Origin: Candidatus Iainarchaeum sp.
GTDB lineage: Archaea > Iainarchaeota > Iainarchaeia > Iainarchaeales > JAAZKV01
DNA: 51,581 nucleotides
Assembly: GCA_028691435.1 (NCBI GenBank)
Contig: JAQUZG010000005.1
Span: forward strand, 1-51,581
Reading direction: 5' to 3'
The notes under the pieces were generated by a model. It was not told where the DNA came from. It did not search any database and was given only the letters and a program-made list of their open reading frames with translations. This document shows, piece by piece, positions 1 to 9,939 of the stretch (its first letter is position 1; every line of letters starts with the position of its first letter). Position numbers and translations under genes: made by a program.

Positions 1-2
1 AT

Positions 3-191
3 GTTTACACTAATTTAAGAAAATTATCTGAAATTGGCGTAATTTATTGTGAAGATATGCTACCTGAAACTGCTTTAATGAAATTATCTTGGCTTCTTGG
101 AAATTATTCAAAAGAAGAAAGTAAAAAATTACTAAATACTAACATTTGTGGAGAAATTAGTGAATTTTCACGAATTGATGTTTTTGAGTAA
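3..191 (+). CDS. gatD: Glutamyl-tRNA(Gln) amidotransferase subunit D, C-terminal fragment (truncated by window edge)
   Basis: Frame ending TAA 189-191 reads VYTNLRKLSEIGVIYCEDMLPETALMKLSWLLGNYSKEESKKLLNTNICGEISEFSRIDVFE*, matching the GatD C-terminus (EDMLPE.AL.KL.W.LG...NI.GEI..R); gatE lies nearby. Confidence 0.85.
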   Translation, partial: VYTNLRKLSEIGVIYCEDMLPETALMKLSWLLGNYSKEESKKLLNTNICGEISEFSRIDVFE

Positions 192-210
192 TTATTTAAA
201 ATAAAGAAAA

Positions 211-220
211 CTATATAAAG
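211..220 (+). promoter_or_regulatory. TATA-box candidate (ctatataaag) about 26 nt upstream of the ATG at 241
   Basis: Archaeal TATA-like sequence at a spacing that predicts a TSS at or next to the start codon. Confidence 0.5.
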
Positions 221-240
221 ATTAAAAACTAGTTCTTTTT

Positions 241-522
241 ATGAGTAGTGTGAGAAGAAAACAAGTAACTAAAATACTTAAGAAAAAATACCCAGTTGCA
301 CGATTAGGCGCTGGAAAATCTGAACCAAAACAATCAAATGTGTATAGATATAATTCACAAAATGAATTATATGGTCGAAGAATAGATACTATGACAAATA
401 AACCTTTTTCAGTACAACCAATTGAAATAAATGTTACAAAAAATGGAAAGCAACAATATATCTATCCACAAAAACAGCCCACAGTAAATGTAAGATTAAA
501 AAGAATAGGCCCAGTAAAGTAA
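241..522 (+). CDS. Hypothetical basic protein, 93 aa
   Basis: Intact ORF with TATA box at leaderless spacing. Confidence 0.65.
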   Translation: MSSVRRKQVTKILKKKYPVARLGAGKSEPKQSNVYRYNSQNELYGRRIDTMTNKPFSVQPIEINVTKNGKQQYIYPQKQPTVNVRLKRIGPVK

Positions 523-599
523 ATTTTTAATAAACTAATAAAAGTTCACTTATTAACCGGAACAAAAGCTTTATATACTTTTTTTAGCATAATATTAGT

Positions 600-1025
600 A
601 TGAATTACAGAAATTTAGCAATAGTTTTATTCATAATGATAGTTTCATTAAATGCTTTTGCATTTACTGGCTTTAATAGATATTATTACACAGACAATTA
701 TAGTCAATCAAATTATTACCCAAATTCATCTTACGCAAATGCTTACAATTACACACAAAGTTACACAACATATAACACAGTTTATTCTAATCCTTATTCA
801 TATTACACTTACTCATCTTCTCCATACTACCCAACAACATACCAAACAACATATTATAATTATCCAGTAACTTCATATACAACATATATTTCAAATCCAT
901 ATCAAACAGTATACTATCCAACACCAGTTTCAAGTTATAGAAGTTTAAATATATATTCAGATGGTGACTCTTGGGGAATTGGAATTAGTACAGGTTCAAT
1001 CTGCGGATATTATGGTTATTGTTAA
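600..1025 (+). CDS. Secreted Tyr/Ser/Thr/Asn-rich low-complexity protein
   Basis: Signal-peptide-like N-terminus MNYRNLAIVLFIMIVSLNAFAF followed by YYY/YSYY/TYxYPT-rich sequence; TATA ttatata about 26 nt upstream. Confidence 0.75.
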   Translation: MNYRNLAIVLFIMIVSLNAFAFTGFNRYYYTDNYSQSNYYPNSSYANAYNYTQSYTTYNTVYSNPYSYYTYSSSPYYPTTYQTTYYNYPVTSYTTYISNPYQTVYYPTPVSSYRSLNIYSDGDSWGIGISTGSICGYYGYC

Positions 1026-1026
1026 A

Positions 1027-1773
1027 TCATTTTTCAGCAATTAAATACCAATCCCACGGATTTTCTTCTTTTGGAAAAAAATATTGCCCAGCATCTTTCC
1101 AAGATTTCCAAGAATAATTTAGACGTGAAATTTTAATTTTTTTAAACCCTGCTTTTTTTAATCTATAAATAGCTTCAAATCGATAAAATGCTTTCTGTTT
1201 ATCCCCATCAAAATTTATTACCCCGTTCGATAAATCAAAATTTTTTTTAAAATCAGTTATTTTTTTTCGCGAAACTTTTTTATAATCTTTAGCAACCATT
1301 GATTGATAAATATAAGATTCTATAGAAGGTAGCACACATAAAAATTTTCCACCAGTTTTAGTTAAATTATAACAATTTTCAATAATTTTATTAATTGAAT
1401 TTGAATTTGGAGACAAAATTGAATTAATTGAAACAACTAAATCAAATTCTTCATTTAAATTGATTTTTTTTAAATCATCCACAAATAAATGAACATTATC
1501 CATTTGTATAACTTTTTTTTCAGATTGACTAATCATCTTTTTTGAAAAATCAACACCATAAACTAATTTAAAATTGGTTGAAAGAAAAGGCAATAACTCC
1601 CCAACCCCACAACCCAAATCAATAACAGATTTTTCTTTAGATGAAAATCGCCCCAAATCTTTAAAAATAATATTTTGAGTAGTATCTTTTATTGGACTAA
1701 TAACATCAGAATAATAATTAGTTGCAGATCTATCCCAATCAACAGAATTCATAGAATAGACAAGATCAAACAA
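1027..1773 (-). CDS. Class I SAM-dependent methyltransferase
   Basis: Motif I VIDLGCGVGELLPFL, motif II VYGVDFS, ENCYNLTKTGGKFLCVLP. Confidence 0.85.
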   Translation of the reverse strand: MFDLVYSMNSVDWDRSATNYYSDVISPIKDTTQNIIFKDLGRFSSKEKSVIDLGCGVGELLPFLSTNFKLVYGVDFSKKMISQSEKKVIQMDNVHLFVDDLKKINLNEEFDLVVSINSILSPNSNSINKIIENCYNLTKTGGKFLCVLPSIESYIYQSMVAKDYKKVSRKKITDFKKNFDLSNGVINFDGDKQKAFYRFEAIYRLKKAGFKKIKISRLNYSWKSWKDAGQYFFPKEENPWDWYLIAEK

Positions 1774-1867
1774 CTATAAAATAATTTCTAATCAAATAAA
1801 TATTAACTTATTAATCAAAATTTACAAAAAGAACTTCTTTTTAATAATTTTGATTTTCTAATTTAAT

Positions 1868-3751
1868 ATGAGAGACTATGCAAAATTAGGCCTTAAAGCT
1901 GGACTTGAAATTCACCAACAGCTTGATACAAAAAAACTTTTTATTAGAACACAAAGTAATCTTTGTGAAGAAAGTGATTTTAATATAAATAGAAAATTAA
2001 GACCTGTTGCTTCTGAACTTGGAGAATATGATAAAACTGCACTTGATGCATTTAAACGAAATGAAACTTTTATATATTCTGGAAAAAAAGAAAATATTTC
2101 ACTTGTTGAACTTGATGAAGAACCACCACAACCATTAGAAAAAGAAGCACTTAAAACAGTTATTGAAGTAGCAAGTTTATGCAATTCAACAATTATTAGT
2201 GAATTACAGCCTATGAGAAAAACTGTTATTGATGGAAGTAATACAAGTGCATTTCAGAGAACTATGATGGTTGCTCTTGGCGGAGAACTTGAAATAAAAA
2301 CTGAAAATGAAACAAAAAAAATTGGAATTGAAACAATTGTTCTTGAAGAAGACGCATGTAGACCAATAAAAAAAGAAAATAATAAAATTTATTATAATTT
2401 AGATAGACTTGGAATTCCTTTAATTGAATTAGCAACTGCTCCAGATATTAAAACTCCAAAAGAAGCAGTTTTAACTGCAAAAAAAATTGGAGAAATTATG
2501 CGATTAACTGGAAGAACAAAAAGAGGAAAAGGAACAATTAGACAAGATGTAAATGTTTCAATTGCAAAAGGAAATCGTGTTGAAATTAAGGGTTGTCAAG
2601 ACCTAGAATTAATTGAAACTGTTGTTGAAAAAGAAATAGAACGACAAATAGATTTACTTGAGTATAAAGATGAATTAAATAAATTGTTTAAAACAGAAAA
2701 AGAACGAGAACAATTAATGTGTGAAATAAAAGAGATTAGTGAAATTTTTGAAAAAACAGAATGTAAATTTATAAAAGGAAAAAAAGTTTTTGGTTTTAAA
2801 TTAAATAATATGAAAGGAATGCTTGGAAGAAAAATTGGAGAAAAACGATTTGCTTCAGAATTAAGTGATTATATAAAATCAATTGGAGTTACTGGATTAT
2901 TACATTTAGATGAATTACCAAATTATGGTATAACTGAAGAAGAAGTAAATAAAATAAAAAAAGATTTAATTTGTAAAGAAAAAGATAATTTTATAATTAT
3001 TGTAACTGAAGAAAAAAAAGCTAAAGAAGCGTATGAAGTAATAAAAAATAGATTTTTTGTAGCATTTGAAAGTGTGCCAAAAGAAACAAGAGGAGCAACT
3101 GAAACTGGAGGGTCAACATATCAAAGACCTTTATCAAGTGCAGCAAGAATGTACCCAGAAACTGATATTTTAACTTGTGAAGTAGATGAAAAATATATTG
3201 ATGAAATTAAAAATAATTTACCAAAATCAATTATAGAACGAGAAAAATATTATGAAAAATTAGGTTTATCAAAAAACCATATTGACGAAATGAAACTAAA
3301 TAACTTTGCAAGATTTTTTGAAGAATTAGTTGACAAAAAATGTAATCCCATAGTTTCTGCTACTTTATTACTTCAAACTTTAACAGAATTAAAAAGAAAC
3401 AATGTTAATGCAGATTTGATAAAAAAAGAAGAAATAGAAGAATTACTTGTGCTTGAAAGTAAAGATAAGATTAATAAAAATAATTTAAAAGATGCTTTAG
3501 TAGAATTAGTTAAAGGAAAAACTATTGATGAAATAATTAAAGAAGAAGAAAAGAAAAATAATGTTGATTTAAAAGAAATAAAACCAATAATTGACAAATT
3601 TATCCAAAAAAATAAATCAGTCATTGAATTAAAAAAATTAAATGCAATTGGATCATTAATGAACTTTGCAATGCAAGACGAAAAACTAAAACAAATTGAT
3701 AAAAAAATACTAAGTGATATTTTAAGAAAAGAAATTGAAAAAGTGATTTAA
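1868..3751 (+). CDS. gatE: Glutamyl-tRNA(Gln) amidotransferase subunit E
   Basis: GLKAGLEIHQQLDTKKLF, VLEEDACR, TKRGKGTIRQDVNVSI, ETRGATETGGSTYQRPLSSAARMYPETD and a YqeY-like tail. Confidence 0.97.
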   Translation: MRDYAKLGLKAGLEIHQQLDTKKLFIRTQSNLCEESDFNINRKLRPVASELGEYDKTALDAFKRNETFIYSGKKENISLVELDEEPPQPLEKEALKTVIEVASLCNSTIISELQPMRKTVIDGSNTSAFQRTMMVALGGELEIKTENETKKIGIETIVLEEDACRPIKKENNKIYYNLDRLGIPLIELATAPDIKTPKEAVLTAKKIGEIMRLTGRTKRGKGTIRQDVNVSIAKGNRVEIKGCQDLELIETVVEKEIERQIDLLEYKDELNKLFKTEKEREQLMCEIKEISEIFEKTECKFIKGKKVFGFKLNNMKGMLGRKIGEKRFASELSDYIKSIGVTGLLHLDELPNYGITEEEVNKIKKDLICKEKDNFIIIVTEEKKAKEAYEVIKNRFFVAFESVPKETRGATETGGSTYQRPLSSAARMYPETDILTCEVDEKYIDEIKNNLPKSIIEREKYYEKLGLSKNHIDEMKLNNFARFFEELVDKKCNPIVSATLLLQTLTELKRNNVNADLIKKEEIEELLVLESKDKINKNNLKDALVELVKGKTIDEIIKEEEKKNNVDLKEIKPIIDKFIQKNKSVIELKKLNAIGSLMNFAMQDEKLKQIDKKILSDILRKEIEKVI

Positions 3752-3810
3752 TTAACTTATTATATCAAATAACCTTGTTTCAATAATTAATTTCTATTAT
3801 AATAAAAAAC

Positions 3811-4017
3811 TTATAGCATCCCTTTTGCCATTTTTTTCATTTTTCTAAAACATTTTTTATGAAAATATTGCCCGCCCCAAAATTTATCACAAGGTGCTTT
3901 TCCACAAACAGAACATTGTTCAGTATATTTGCCTTCAGGTTTAGTATCTTCATCATTTGATTCATCAACTGTTTCTTCTTTTTTTCCAAATAAATTAAGC
4001 ACCATTTTTACCACCAA
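3811..4017 (-). CDS. Small zinc-ribbon-like protein
   Basis: CSVCGKAPCDKFWGGQYFHKKC cysteine pattern; start may be internal (MVLNLFGKK). Confidence 0.65.
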   Translation of the reverse strand: MVVKMVLNLFGKKEETVDESNDEDTKPEGKYTEQCSVCGKAPCDKFWGGQYFHKKCFRKMKKMAKGML

Positions 4018-4699
4018 TTTTTACACATAATCCCAAATAATCAATAGCTTTTTTCATAGTTTCTTTTGCATTTTTATGTCTTAATTTTGCAACAACTTCT
4101 TCAGGAAAAAACCATTTAAAGTCATCATGTTCAAATACAACTTTGTCATCTAAAACATGAGCATTATTTAAATTAACTTTTGAATTACTTGATACCCTCA
4201 CTAAATAATTTGAAATTAGTGAATTTTTCTTTTTTGCACCATCATAAAAATTAAATTCATCAAGTTTTGTAATAATTTCAAAATTTTTTATACTTGTTTC
4301 TTCATACAGTTCTCTTTTTACTGCTTCTTCTTGTGTTTCCCCTTGTTCTATCCCACCTTTTGGAAATTCAAATCCTGACCAATTTAAAACTCGATGTAGT
4401 AAAAGAAATCTTTCACCATCAAAAACAACAATCCCAACATAATGTTTTCTTTCAATTTGAGATTGATTTAATTTTGAAACAGAATTAGTTTTTTCAACAA
4501 TAGATTTTGTAGAATTAATCAATTCATTTTTTTGAATAGTTTTTAATTTTGATTCAGATTTAATTGAATTAGAATTAATTGAATCATGCGCAATTGAAGA
4601 TACGTTATTGCCATGAATATATTTTGAAACATATTTGTTGAATTTTGAACTATCCATATATCTATTTTTATTAAATTTTTTATTATTAGAAGAACCCAT
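3995..4699 (-). CDS. NUDIX hydrolase (Ap4A-hydrolase-like) with Ser/Asn-rich N-terminal extension
   Basis: Nudix box GGIEQGETQEEAVKRELYEETS preceded by LLLHRVLNWSGFEFPKG. Confidence 0.88.
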   Translation of the reverse strand: MGSSNNKKFNKNRYMDSSKFNKYVSKYIHGNNVSSIAHDSINSNSIKSESKLKTIQKNELINSTKSIVEKTNSVSKLNQSQIERKHYVGIVVFDGERFLLLHRVLNWSGFEFPKGGIEQGETQEEAVKRELYEETSIKNFEIITKLDEFNFYDGAKKKNSLISNYLVRVSSNSKVNLNNAHVLDDKVVFEHDDFKWFFPEEVVAKLRHKNAKETMKKAIDYLGLCVKIGGKNGA

Positions 4700-4794
4700 A
4701 AAACCACAATTTAATTCTTAAATAAGTAGAAAGAAAATACATATAAACAAAACTATTTATGTATAAGTCACTTGTATTTAACTGTATGTTTAAA

Positions 4795-5253
4795 CTAATA
4801 CAATTTTTTAGACTTTAATTTACTCCAATCACCAAATAAAACTTTATTTTCAATATAGTCAATTTGTTTCATTAAGAAAGCGGGTTTTCGTTTTTTTTCA
4901 AGAATATCATAAAGTAATTTATCATCAAACCCTATCAACATAGCATCTTTTTTTGTTGTCCCATAAAAAACAGTTGAAATTCTAGCCCAGTGAATTGCAG
5001 AAAAGCACATTGGACAAGGTTCACAAGTAGAATAAATAACACAGCCATGTAAATCAAAGGTTTTTAGTTTTTTACAAGCTTTTCTAATTGCGCAAATTTC
5101 TGCATGCGCAGTAGGATCATTAGACAAAGTTACAGCATTATGAGCTTTTGCAATTAGTTTATTATTTTTTACAATAACTGCTCCAAAAGGCCCACCACCC
5201 TTTTTAATTCCTTTTTTTGCTTCATCAATTGCAATTCGCATAAATTTATCCAT
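4795..5253 (-). CDS. Nucleoside/guanine deaminase, CMP/dCMP deaminase family
   Basis: HAEICAIRKA and CEPCPMCFSAIHWARI zinc-binding deaminase signature. Confidence 0.92.
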   Translation of the reverse strand: MDKFMRIAIDEAKKGIKKGGGPFGAVIVKNNKLIAKAHNAVTLSNDPTAHAEICAIRKACKKLKTFDLHGCVIYSTCEPCPMCFSAIHWARISTVFYGTTKKDAMLIGFDDKLLYDILEKKRKPAFLMKQIDYIENKVLFGDWSKLKSKKLY

Positions 5254-5384
5254 AATAAAAATAGTATTTTAGTGTTTAAAATTATTTGGTTATAAAAAAA
5301 GTAAAATTATTTTTAAATTAAAATTTTAAAAACAAATTAAATTATTAAAAAATATTTTTAAATTAATTATAAAATTAATCTAAT

Positions 5385-6599
5385 TTATTTAGTTAATTTT
5401 ATTTTATTAATTTTATTTTTTTTAGCAGAAATTATTTCAATTTTTACATTATCAAATGTAAATTTTTCTCCGGTTTTTGGAAATCGGTCTAATTTTTCAA
5501 GTAAAAATCCAGCAATTGTATTATATTCTTTACTTTTTAAATTAATTCCAAATTCTTCATTAATTAAATCAATTTCAGTTCCGCCTTCAACAGCTATTGT
5601 TTTTTCATTAATAATTTTTAATTCATATTCATCATCTTTTTTTTCAGTTATTTCTCCAACTAGTTCTTCAAGAATATCTTCAAGAGTAATAACCCCTCTA
5701 ACACCACCATACTCTCCAATAACAATAGCAATATGAACTTTTTTTTCTTGAAATTCTTTAAGAAGAGAACCAATTTTTTTTGAAGAAGGAACAAAAAATG
5801 GCTCTTCCATTAATTTTGATATTTTAATATCTAAATTTCTGCCAATAAAATTTAATGAGTTTCTAATATTAAAAATCCCAACAATATCATCTTCATCTTT
5901 ATCATACACTGGAATTTTCGAATAAGGAGTAGATTTTAAAAATCCTTTTAATTGCCCAAGAGTTTTATTTTTTTGAATCAACACCATGTCTGTCCTAGGA
6001 GTCATTACATCTTCAACAATAACATCATCTAATCTAAAAACATTATGAATTAATTCTTTTTCATTTTTATCAATTGCTCCCTCAATGTGCCCAATTGAAA
6101 CCATTGTCCGTATTTCATCTTCAGTCAAATTTTCTTTTTTTGTACTTCCAGAAATTAAAAAAGTCATCTTTTCAAGCACAAAAGTTATTGGTGAAAAAAT
6201 AAATACTAAAAATGAAACTATTGGAGCAATAGCTAATGCATAATTAACTGCATTCTTTGAAGCAAAAGATTTTGGAGTAATTTCACCAAAAATTAAAATT
6301 AATAAAGTCATAACAAATGTTGAAATTGCCACAGAAAAATTTCCTGGAAAAATAGACATTACTAAAATAGTTGCAATTGAAGCTGAAGCAATATTTACAA
6401 TGTTATTTAAAAGCAAAATTGTAATTAAAAACTTGTCTGGAGTTGACTTTAATTTTTTAATTAAAAAAGCATTTGGATAATTTTTTTTAATTAATTTTTC
6501 AAGTTTTATTCTATCTATTGAATAAAGGGCAGTTTCAGCTGAAGAAAAAAAAGCTGAAAAAATCAACAAAATAATTAAAACAATAATTTCAAAAATCAT
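5385..6599 (-). CDS. CNNM/CorC family protein (DUF21 + CBS pair + CorC C-terminal domain)
   Basis: SAFFSSAETALYSIDR, VEDVMTPRTDMV, EYGGVRGVITLEDILEELVGEI. Confidence 0.93.
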   Translation of the reverse strand: MIFEIIVLIILLIFSAFFSSAETALYSIDRIKLEKLIKKNYPNAFLIKKLKSTPDKFLITILLLNNIVNIASASIATILVMSIFPGNFSVAISTFVMTLLILIFGEITPKSFASKNAVNYALAIAPIVSFLVFIFSPITFVLEKMTFLISGSTKKENLTEDEIRTMVSIGHIEGAIDKNEKELIHNVFRLDDVIVEDVMTPRTDMVLIQKNKTLGQLKGFLKSTPYSKIPVYDKDEDDIVGIFNIRNSLNFIGRNLDIKISKLMEEPFFVPSSKKIGSLLKEFQEKKVHIAIVIGEYGGVRGVITLEDILEELVGEITEKKDDEYELKIINEKTIAVEGGTEIDLINEEFGINLKSKEYNTIAGFLLEKLDRFPKTGEKFTFDNVKIEIISAKKNKINKIKLTK

Positions 6600-6719
6600 A
6601 AAATCACAATAATTTTGTTAAATAAAATAGAAACTTTTTATCACACTTTGTAAAACTCTTAGTAAATATGTAATATTTAAGAAGATTTATAAAACATATT
6701 ATTAAAATTAAAAAATAAA

Positions 6720-6792
6720 TAGCCTTGCCCAGATTTGAACTGGGGTCACAAGATCCAGAATCTCGCATCCTTGACCACTAGACGACAAGGCT
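6720..6792 (-). tRNA. tRNA-Gln (anticodon CUG)
   Basis: Reverse complement AGCCTTG..GTCTAGTGGTCAAGGAT.G.CGAGA-TTCTGGA-TCTTG..CCCAG-TTCAAAT-CTGGG-CAAGGCT-A; 7-bp acceptor, 5-bp anticodon stem, canonical T-arm; CCA not encoded. Confidence 0.93.
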
Positions 6793-6940
6793 AATATGAA
6801 TATATCTAATAAAAATAATTAAAAACAATACATTAACTAAATTTTTAAGTCATTAAAAAAGTCAAAATTAAACAAAACTTTAATTATTTAAAGGTTTGCT
6901 ATTTAGAAATTAATGAGCAGATAATTAATTTATTTGTTTT

Positions 6941-7012
6941 GGGCGAGTAGCTTAGTGGTGGAGCACACGACTGATAATCGTGCGGTCGGGAGTTCAAGTC
7001 TCCCCTTGCCCA
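6941..7012 (+). tRNA. tRNA-Ile (anticodon GAU)
   Basis: GGGCGAG acceptor pairs with CTTGCCC, CACGA-CTGATAA-TCGTG anticodon arm, GGGAG-TTCAAGT-CTCCC T-arm; followed by a T-run. Confidence 0.94.
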
Positions 7013-7134
7013 CTTTTTTTATTTTTAAATAATAAACTAATTTTAAATAAAGCACTATTTTTATAAATCAATAAATAATTTAATTAAAAAAAAGTAAATA
7101 AATTAAAAATAAAAAAAAAAAAGAAATTATAAAG

Positions 7135-7512
7135 TTATTTTATAATTTCAATTGTAAATGGATATTTGTAAACTTCTCCTTGATATGCTTTTATTGTTGC
7201 AATTAAACAAAGCACCAAAACTGCAACACTTAAAATAATTGCTGCAATCACCACAAAGAAAAATAAAAATATTCCAATTATTATGAACATCAAAGGAATA
7301 GAAATTACTGCCAAAACGCATAAAATAATAGTTGCAATTAAAACAGTTAATTGAAAATTTAATGCATTTCTTGAATTTTCTTTTGCAAATTTATCATTTA
7401 CTGCAAAATAAAATACTAATGGCCCAATAAACATTAAAAAAAGTCCAGATAAGTGTGCCAAAGCTGCTAAAATAATATCGTTTTTTCCTTCATTTTTAAC
7501 CAAATATATCAC
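7135..7512 (-). CDS. DUF4870/Tic20-like small membrane protein
   Basis: AALAHLSGLFLMFIGPLVFYF...NSRNALNFQLT...IKAYQGEVYKYPF. Confidence 0.8.
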   Translation of the reverse strand: MIYLVKNEGKNDIILAALAHLSGLFLMFIGPLVFYFAVNDKFAKENSRNALNFQLTVLIATIILCVLAVISIPLMFIIIGIFLFFFVVIAAIILSVAVLVLCLIATIKAYQGEVYKYPFTIEIIK

Positions 7513-7612
7513 CTCAAATTAAATTAATTTTAGTAAATTGTATTTAAAAATATAATCAAAACATAAACAACAACTTTTTATTAATTTTTACACATAGTTT
7601 ATTTGAAATGAG

Positions 7613-8677
7613 GTGTATTTAATGACAAATTCAGAAAAAGAAATCGAACCATTTATGGAATATATTGCTAAACACAAACAACAAATTTATCAAGGAATAA
7701 TTAGTAATGTACCAAGTCAATTACCTGAAAAATTTGGAGAAATGGTAAAAGAATATGTCAATAGACAAGGAAAATATGCTAGACCAGCTTTAATTTTACT
7801 TTGGTGTGAACTTTTTGGCGGAAAAATTACAAAAGATGTTGAAATGGCTGCAAGTGCAATGCAATGTTCTGAAGATTGGGTATTAATGCATGATGATCTT
7901 CAAGATGGAAATGAAGTTAGACGAGGAAAACCTGCAGCACACATACTATACGGTGGACCACATTCAATTAATGCTGGAGATTATTTACACATGGTTAATT
8001 GGAAAATAGTTTTTGATACTTATCAAGAAATCAAAAAAACAAAAGGCGAAGAAATAGCAAAAAGATATTATGATAAATTTTATAATATGCTTCTTACTAC
8101 TTCTGAAGGTCAATATTATGATATGACTTTAACACATAGTAAAGATATTATGAATTTTACAATTGATGATTATTTTAAATCAATTTATGCAAAAACTGCT
8201 TATTATTCAGTTTATGGACCTATGCAAATGGGAGCAATTTTAGCAGGCGCTGATGAAAAAACAGTTGAAGGAATTAAAAAATATGGTATTCCAATAGGAA
8301 ATGCTTTTCAAATTAAAGATGATTTACTAGACTGTTTGTCAACTGTAGAAGTGCTTGGAAAATCAGTTGGAAATGATATTAGAGAAGGAGTAAAAACTCC
8401 AATGCTTTTTAGTTTTGTAAAAGAGGCTAGTAAAGAAGACCTTGAAAAAGTAAAAGCAATTTATGCAAAAGAAAGAGAAAACAAAACTGAAGAAGATGTG
8501 AAATTTGTACTTGATATGTTTAAAAAATACAATAGTTACAAATATGCTGAAGATTTAGTTGACAAACTTGGTCAAGAAGCAAAAGAAGCATTTGAAACAG
8601 AAACAAAAAATATCAATAATGAATTCAAAACTATTGGTGAAAATGCAATAGAAAAAATGATTAAAAGAAAAAAATAA
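7613..8677 (+). CDS. Polyprenyl (geranylgeranyl) diphosphate synthase
   Basis: First Asp-rich motif DDLQDGNEVRRGKPAAH and second QIKDDLLD. Confidence 0.92.
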   Translation: MYLMTNSEKEIEPFMEYIAKHKQQIYQGIISNVPSQLPEKFGEMVKEYVNRQGKYARPALILLWCELFGGKITKDVEMAASAMQCSEDWVLMHDDLQDGNEVRRGKPAAHILYGGPHSINAGDYLHMVNWKIVFDTYQEIKKTKGEEIAKRYYDKFYNMLLTTSEGQYYDMTLTHSKDIMNFTIDDYFKSIYAKTAYYSVYGPMQMGAILAGADEKTVEGIKKYGIPIGNAFQIKDDLLDCLSTVEVLGKSVGNDIREGVKTPMLFSFVKEASKEDLEKVKAIYAKERENKTEEDVKFVLDMFKKYNSYKYAEDLVDKLGQEAKEAFETETKNINNEFKTIGENAIEKMIKRKK

Positions 8678-8689
8678 GGAGATGATAAA

Positions 8690-9493
8690 ATGATTGAAGC
8701 AATAATAGGAATGATGTTCTTTATATTCATTTTTGGGTTAGTAATAATCTTACCACTGTTCTTGTCAACAGTTAAAATAATTAAAGAATATGAAAGAGGG
8801 ATAAAGTTTACACTTGGAAGATACAGTGGTGACGCTGGACCAGGATTAAATATAATTATTCCAATACTTCAAAAAATAGATATTGTAGATATTAGAATAA
8901 AAACTGTAGATATTCCAAAACAAGAAGTAATGACAAAAGACAATGTGCCAGTTAGAGTAAATGCAGTTGTTTATTTTTCAGTAGCTTCACCAAAAAAAGC
9001 AATTTTAAATATCCAAGATTATACTTATGCGGTAGCACAATATGCTCAAACTGCATTAAGAGATATTATTGGAAATAAAAGTCTTGATGAAGTATTATCT
9101 AATAGAGATGAAATTGCTAATGAAATTGAAGCAATTGTTGATAAAGAAACTGACCCTTGGGGAATTGATGTTACTGGAATAAAAATGCAAGATGTAGAAT
9201 TGCCAGACAATCTAAAAAGAACAATGGCAAAACAAGCTGAAGCAGAAAGAGAAAAAAGAGCTGTAATAATTAATGCTGAAGGAGAAGTTGCTGCTGCAAA
9301 GAATATTGCATTAGCTGCAAGAACATTATCAGAATCACCTGGTGCACTTCATTTAAGAACATTAAATACAATAAACGATGTTTCTTCAGATCAAAGTAAT
9401 ACAATAATTTTTGCTTTACCTGTTGAAGTATTAAGAGCTTTTGAATCAGTTGGAAGTATGACTAATCCAATTGGAAAAAAGACAAAAAAATAG
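8690..9493 (+). CDS. Slipin/stomatin-like SPFH (band 7) protein
   Basis: VKIIKEYERGIKFTLGR...GPGLNIIIPILQKIDIVDIRI...AEREKRAVIINAEGE; SD-like ggagatga upstream. Confidence 0.94.
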   Translation: MIEAIIGMMFFIFIFGLVIILPLFLSTVKIIKEYERGIKFTLGRYSGDAGPGLNIIIPILQKIDIVDIRIKTVDIPKQEVMTKDNVPVRVNAVVYFSVASPKKAILNIQDYTYAVAQYAQTALRDIIGNKSLDEVLSNRDEIANEIEAIVDKETDPWGIDVTGIKMQDVELPDNLKRTMAKQAEAEREKRAVIINAEGEVAAAKNIALAARTLSESPGALHLRTLNTINDVSSDQSNTIIFALPVEVLRAFESVGSMTNPIGKKTKK

Positions 9494-9584
9494 TTAATTT
9501 ATAAATTTAGTTTGGAAATTCTCCAAACTAAAAACTTTTTTTAAAAATAGTAAAATTTAAATATTATAAAAACAATAGTTAAAC

Positions 9585-9938
9585 ATGCCAACATTAAATA
9601 GTACTAGTCAAATCGTTAAACAAAGGAAAGTAAATAATAGACTTCATCAAGTAAGAAAAGTTACTGCCCCTAGTGCAAGACGATACCCATTATATCCAAA
9701 ACCACTTGGAACTAAACAAGCTAATTTAGAATGGCAAAAAACTATTGGAAATTTAAAAAAAATTGAGAAATTAGGCGGAAAAATATCTAAGGAGCAACTT
9801 CGTGCAATTTTTGCTTTTGCAATAGACAATGAAATCGCATTTAATAAAATTAATTTTGACTTACTGTCCAAAATATCAAAGTGGAAAAGAACTCCTGAAC
9901 AGTTACGACAGGGATTTGGAGCAATGAGCTTTGGATAA
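9585..9938 (+). CDS. Hypothetical protein, 117 aa
   Basis: Intact ORF with AT-rich promoter-like upstream region. Confidence 0.6.
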   Translation: MPTLNSTSQIVKQRKVNNRLHQVRKVTAPSARRYPLYPKPLGTKQANLEWQKTIGNLKKIEKLGGKISKEQLRAIFAFAIDNEIAFNKINFDLLSKISKWKRTPEQLRQGFGAMSFG

Positions 9939-9939
9939 A

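Noticed and set aside
652-870. 72-aa ORF inside the Tyr-rich gene
   Set aside because: Alternate frame of a low-complexity repeat (I/T/H/Q-rich); no independent promoter or motif.
1912-2184. Antisense ORF within gatE
   Set aside because: Shadow of a conserved gene in an AT-rich genome; Ser/Phe-rich composition typical of antisense frames.
3373-3624. Antisense ORF within gatE
   Set aside because: Same reason; fully inside confident gatE.
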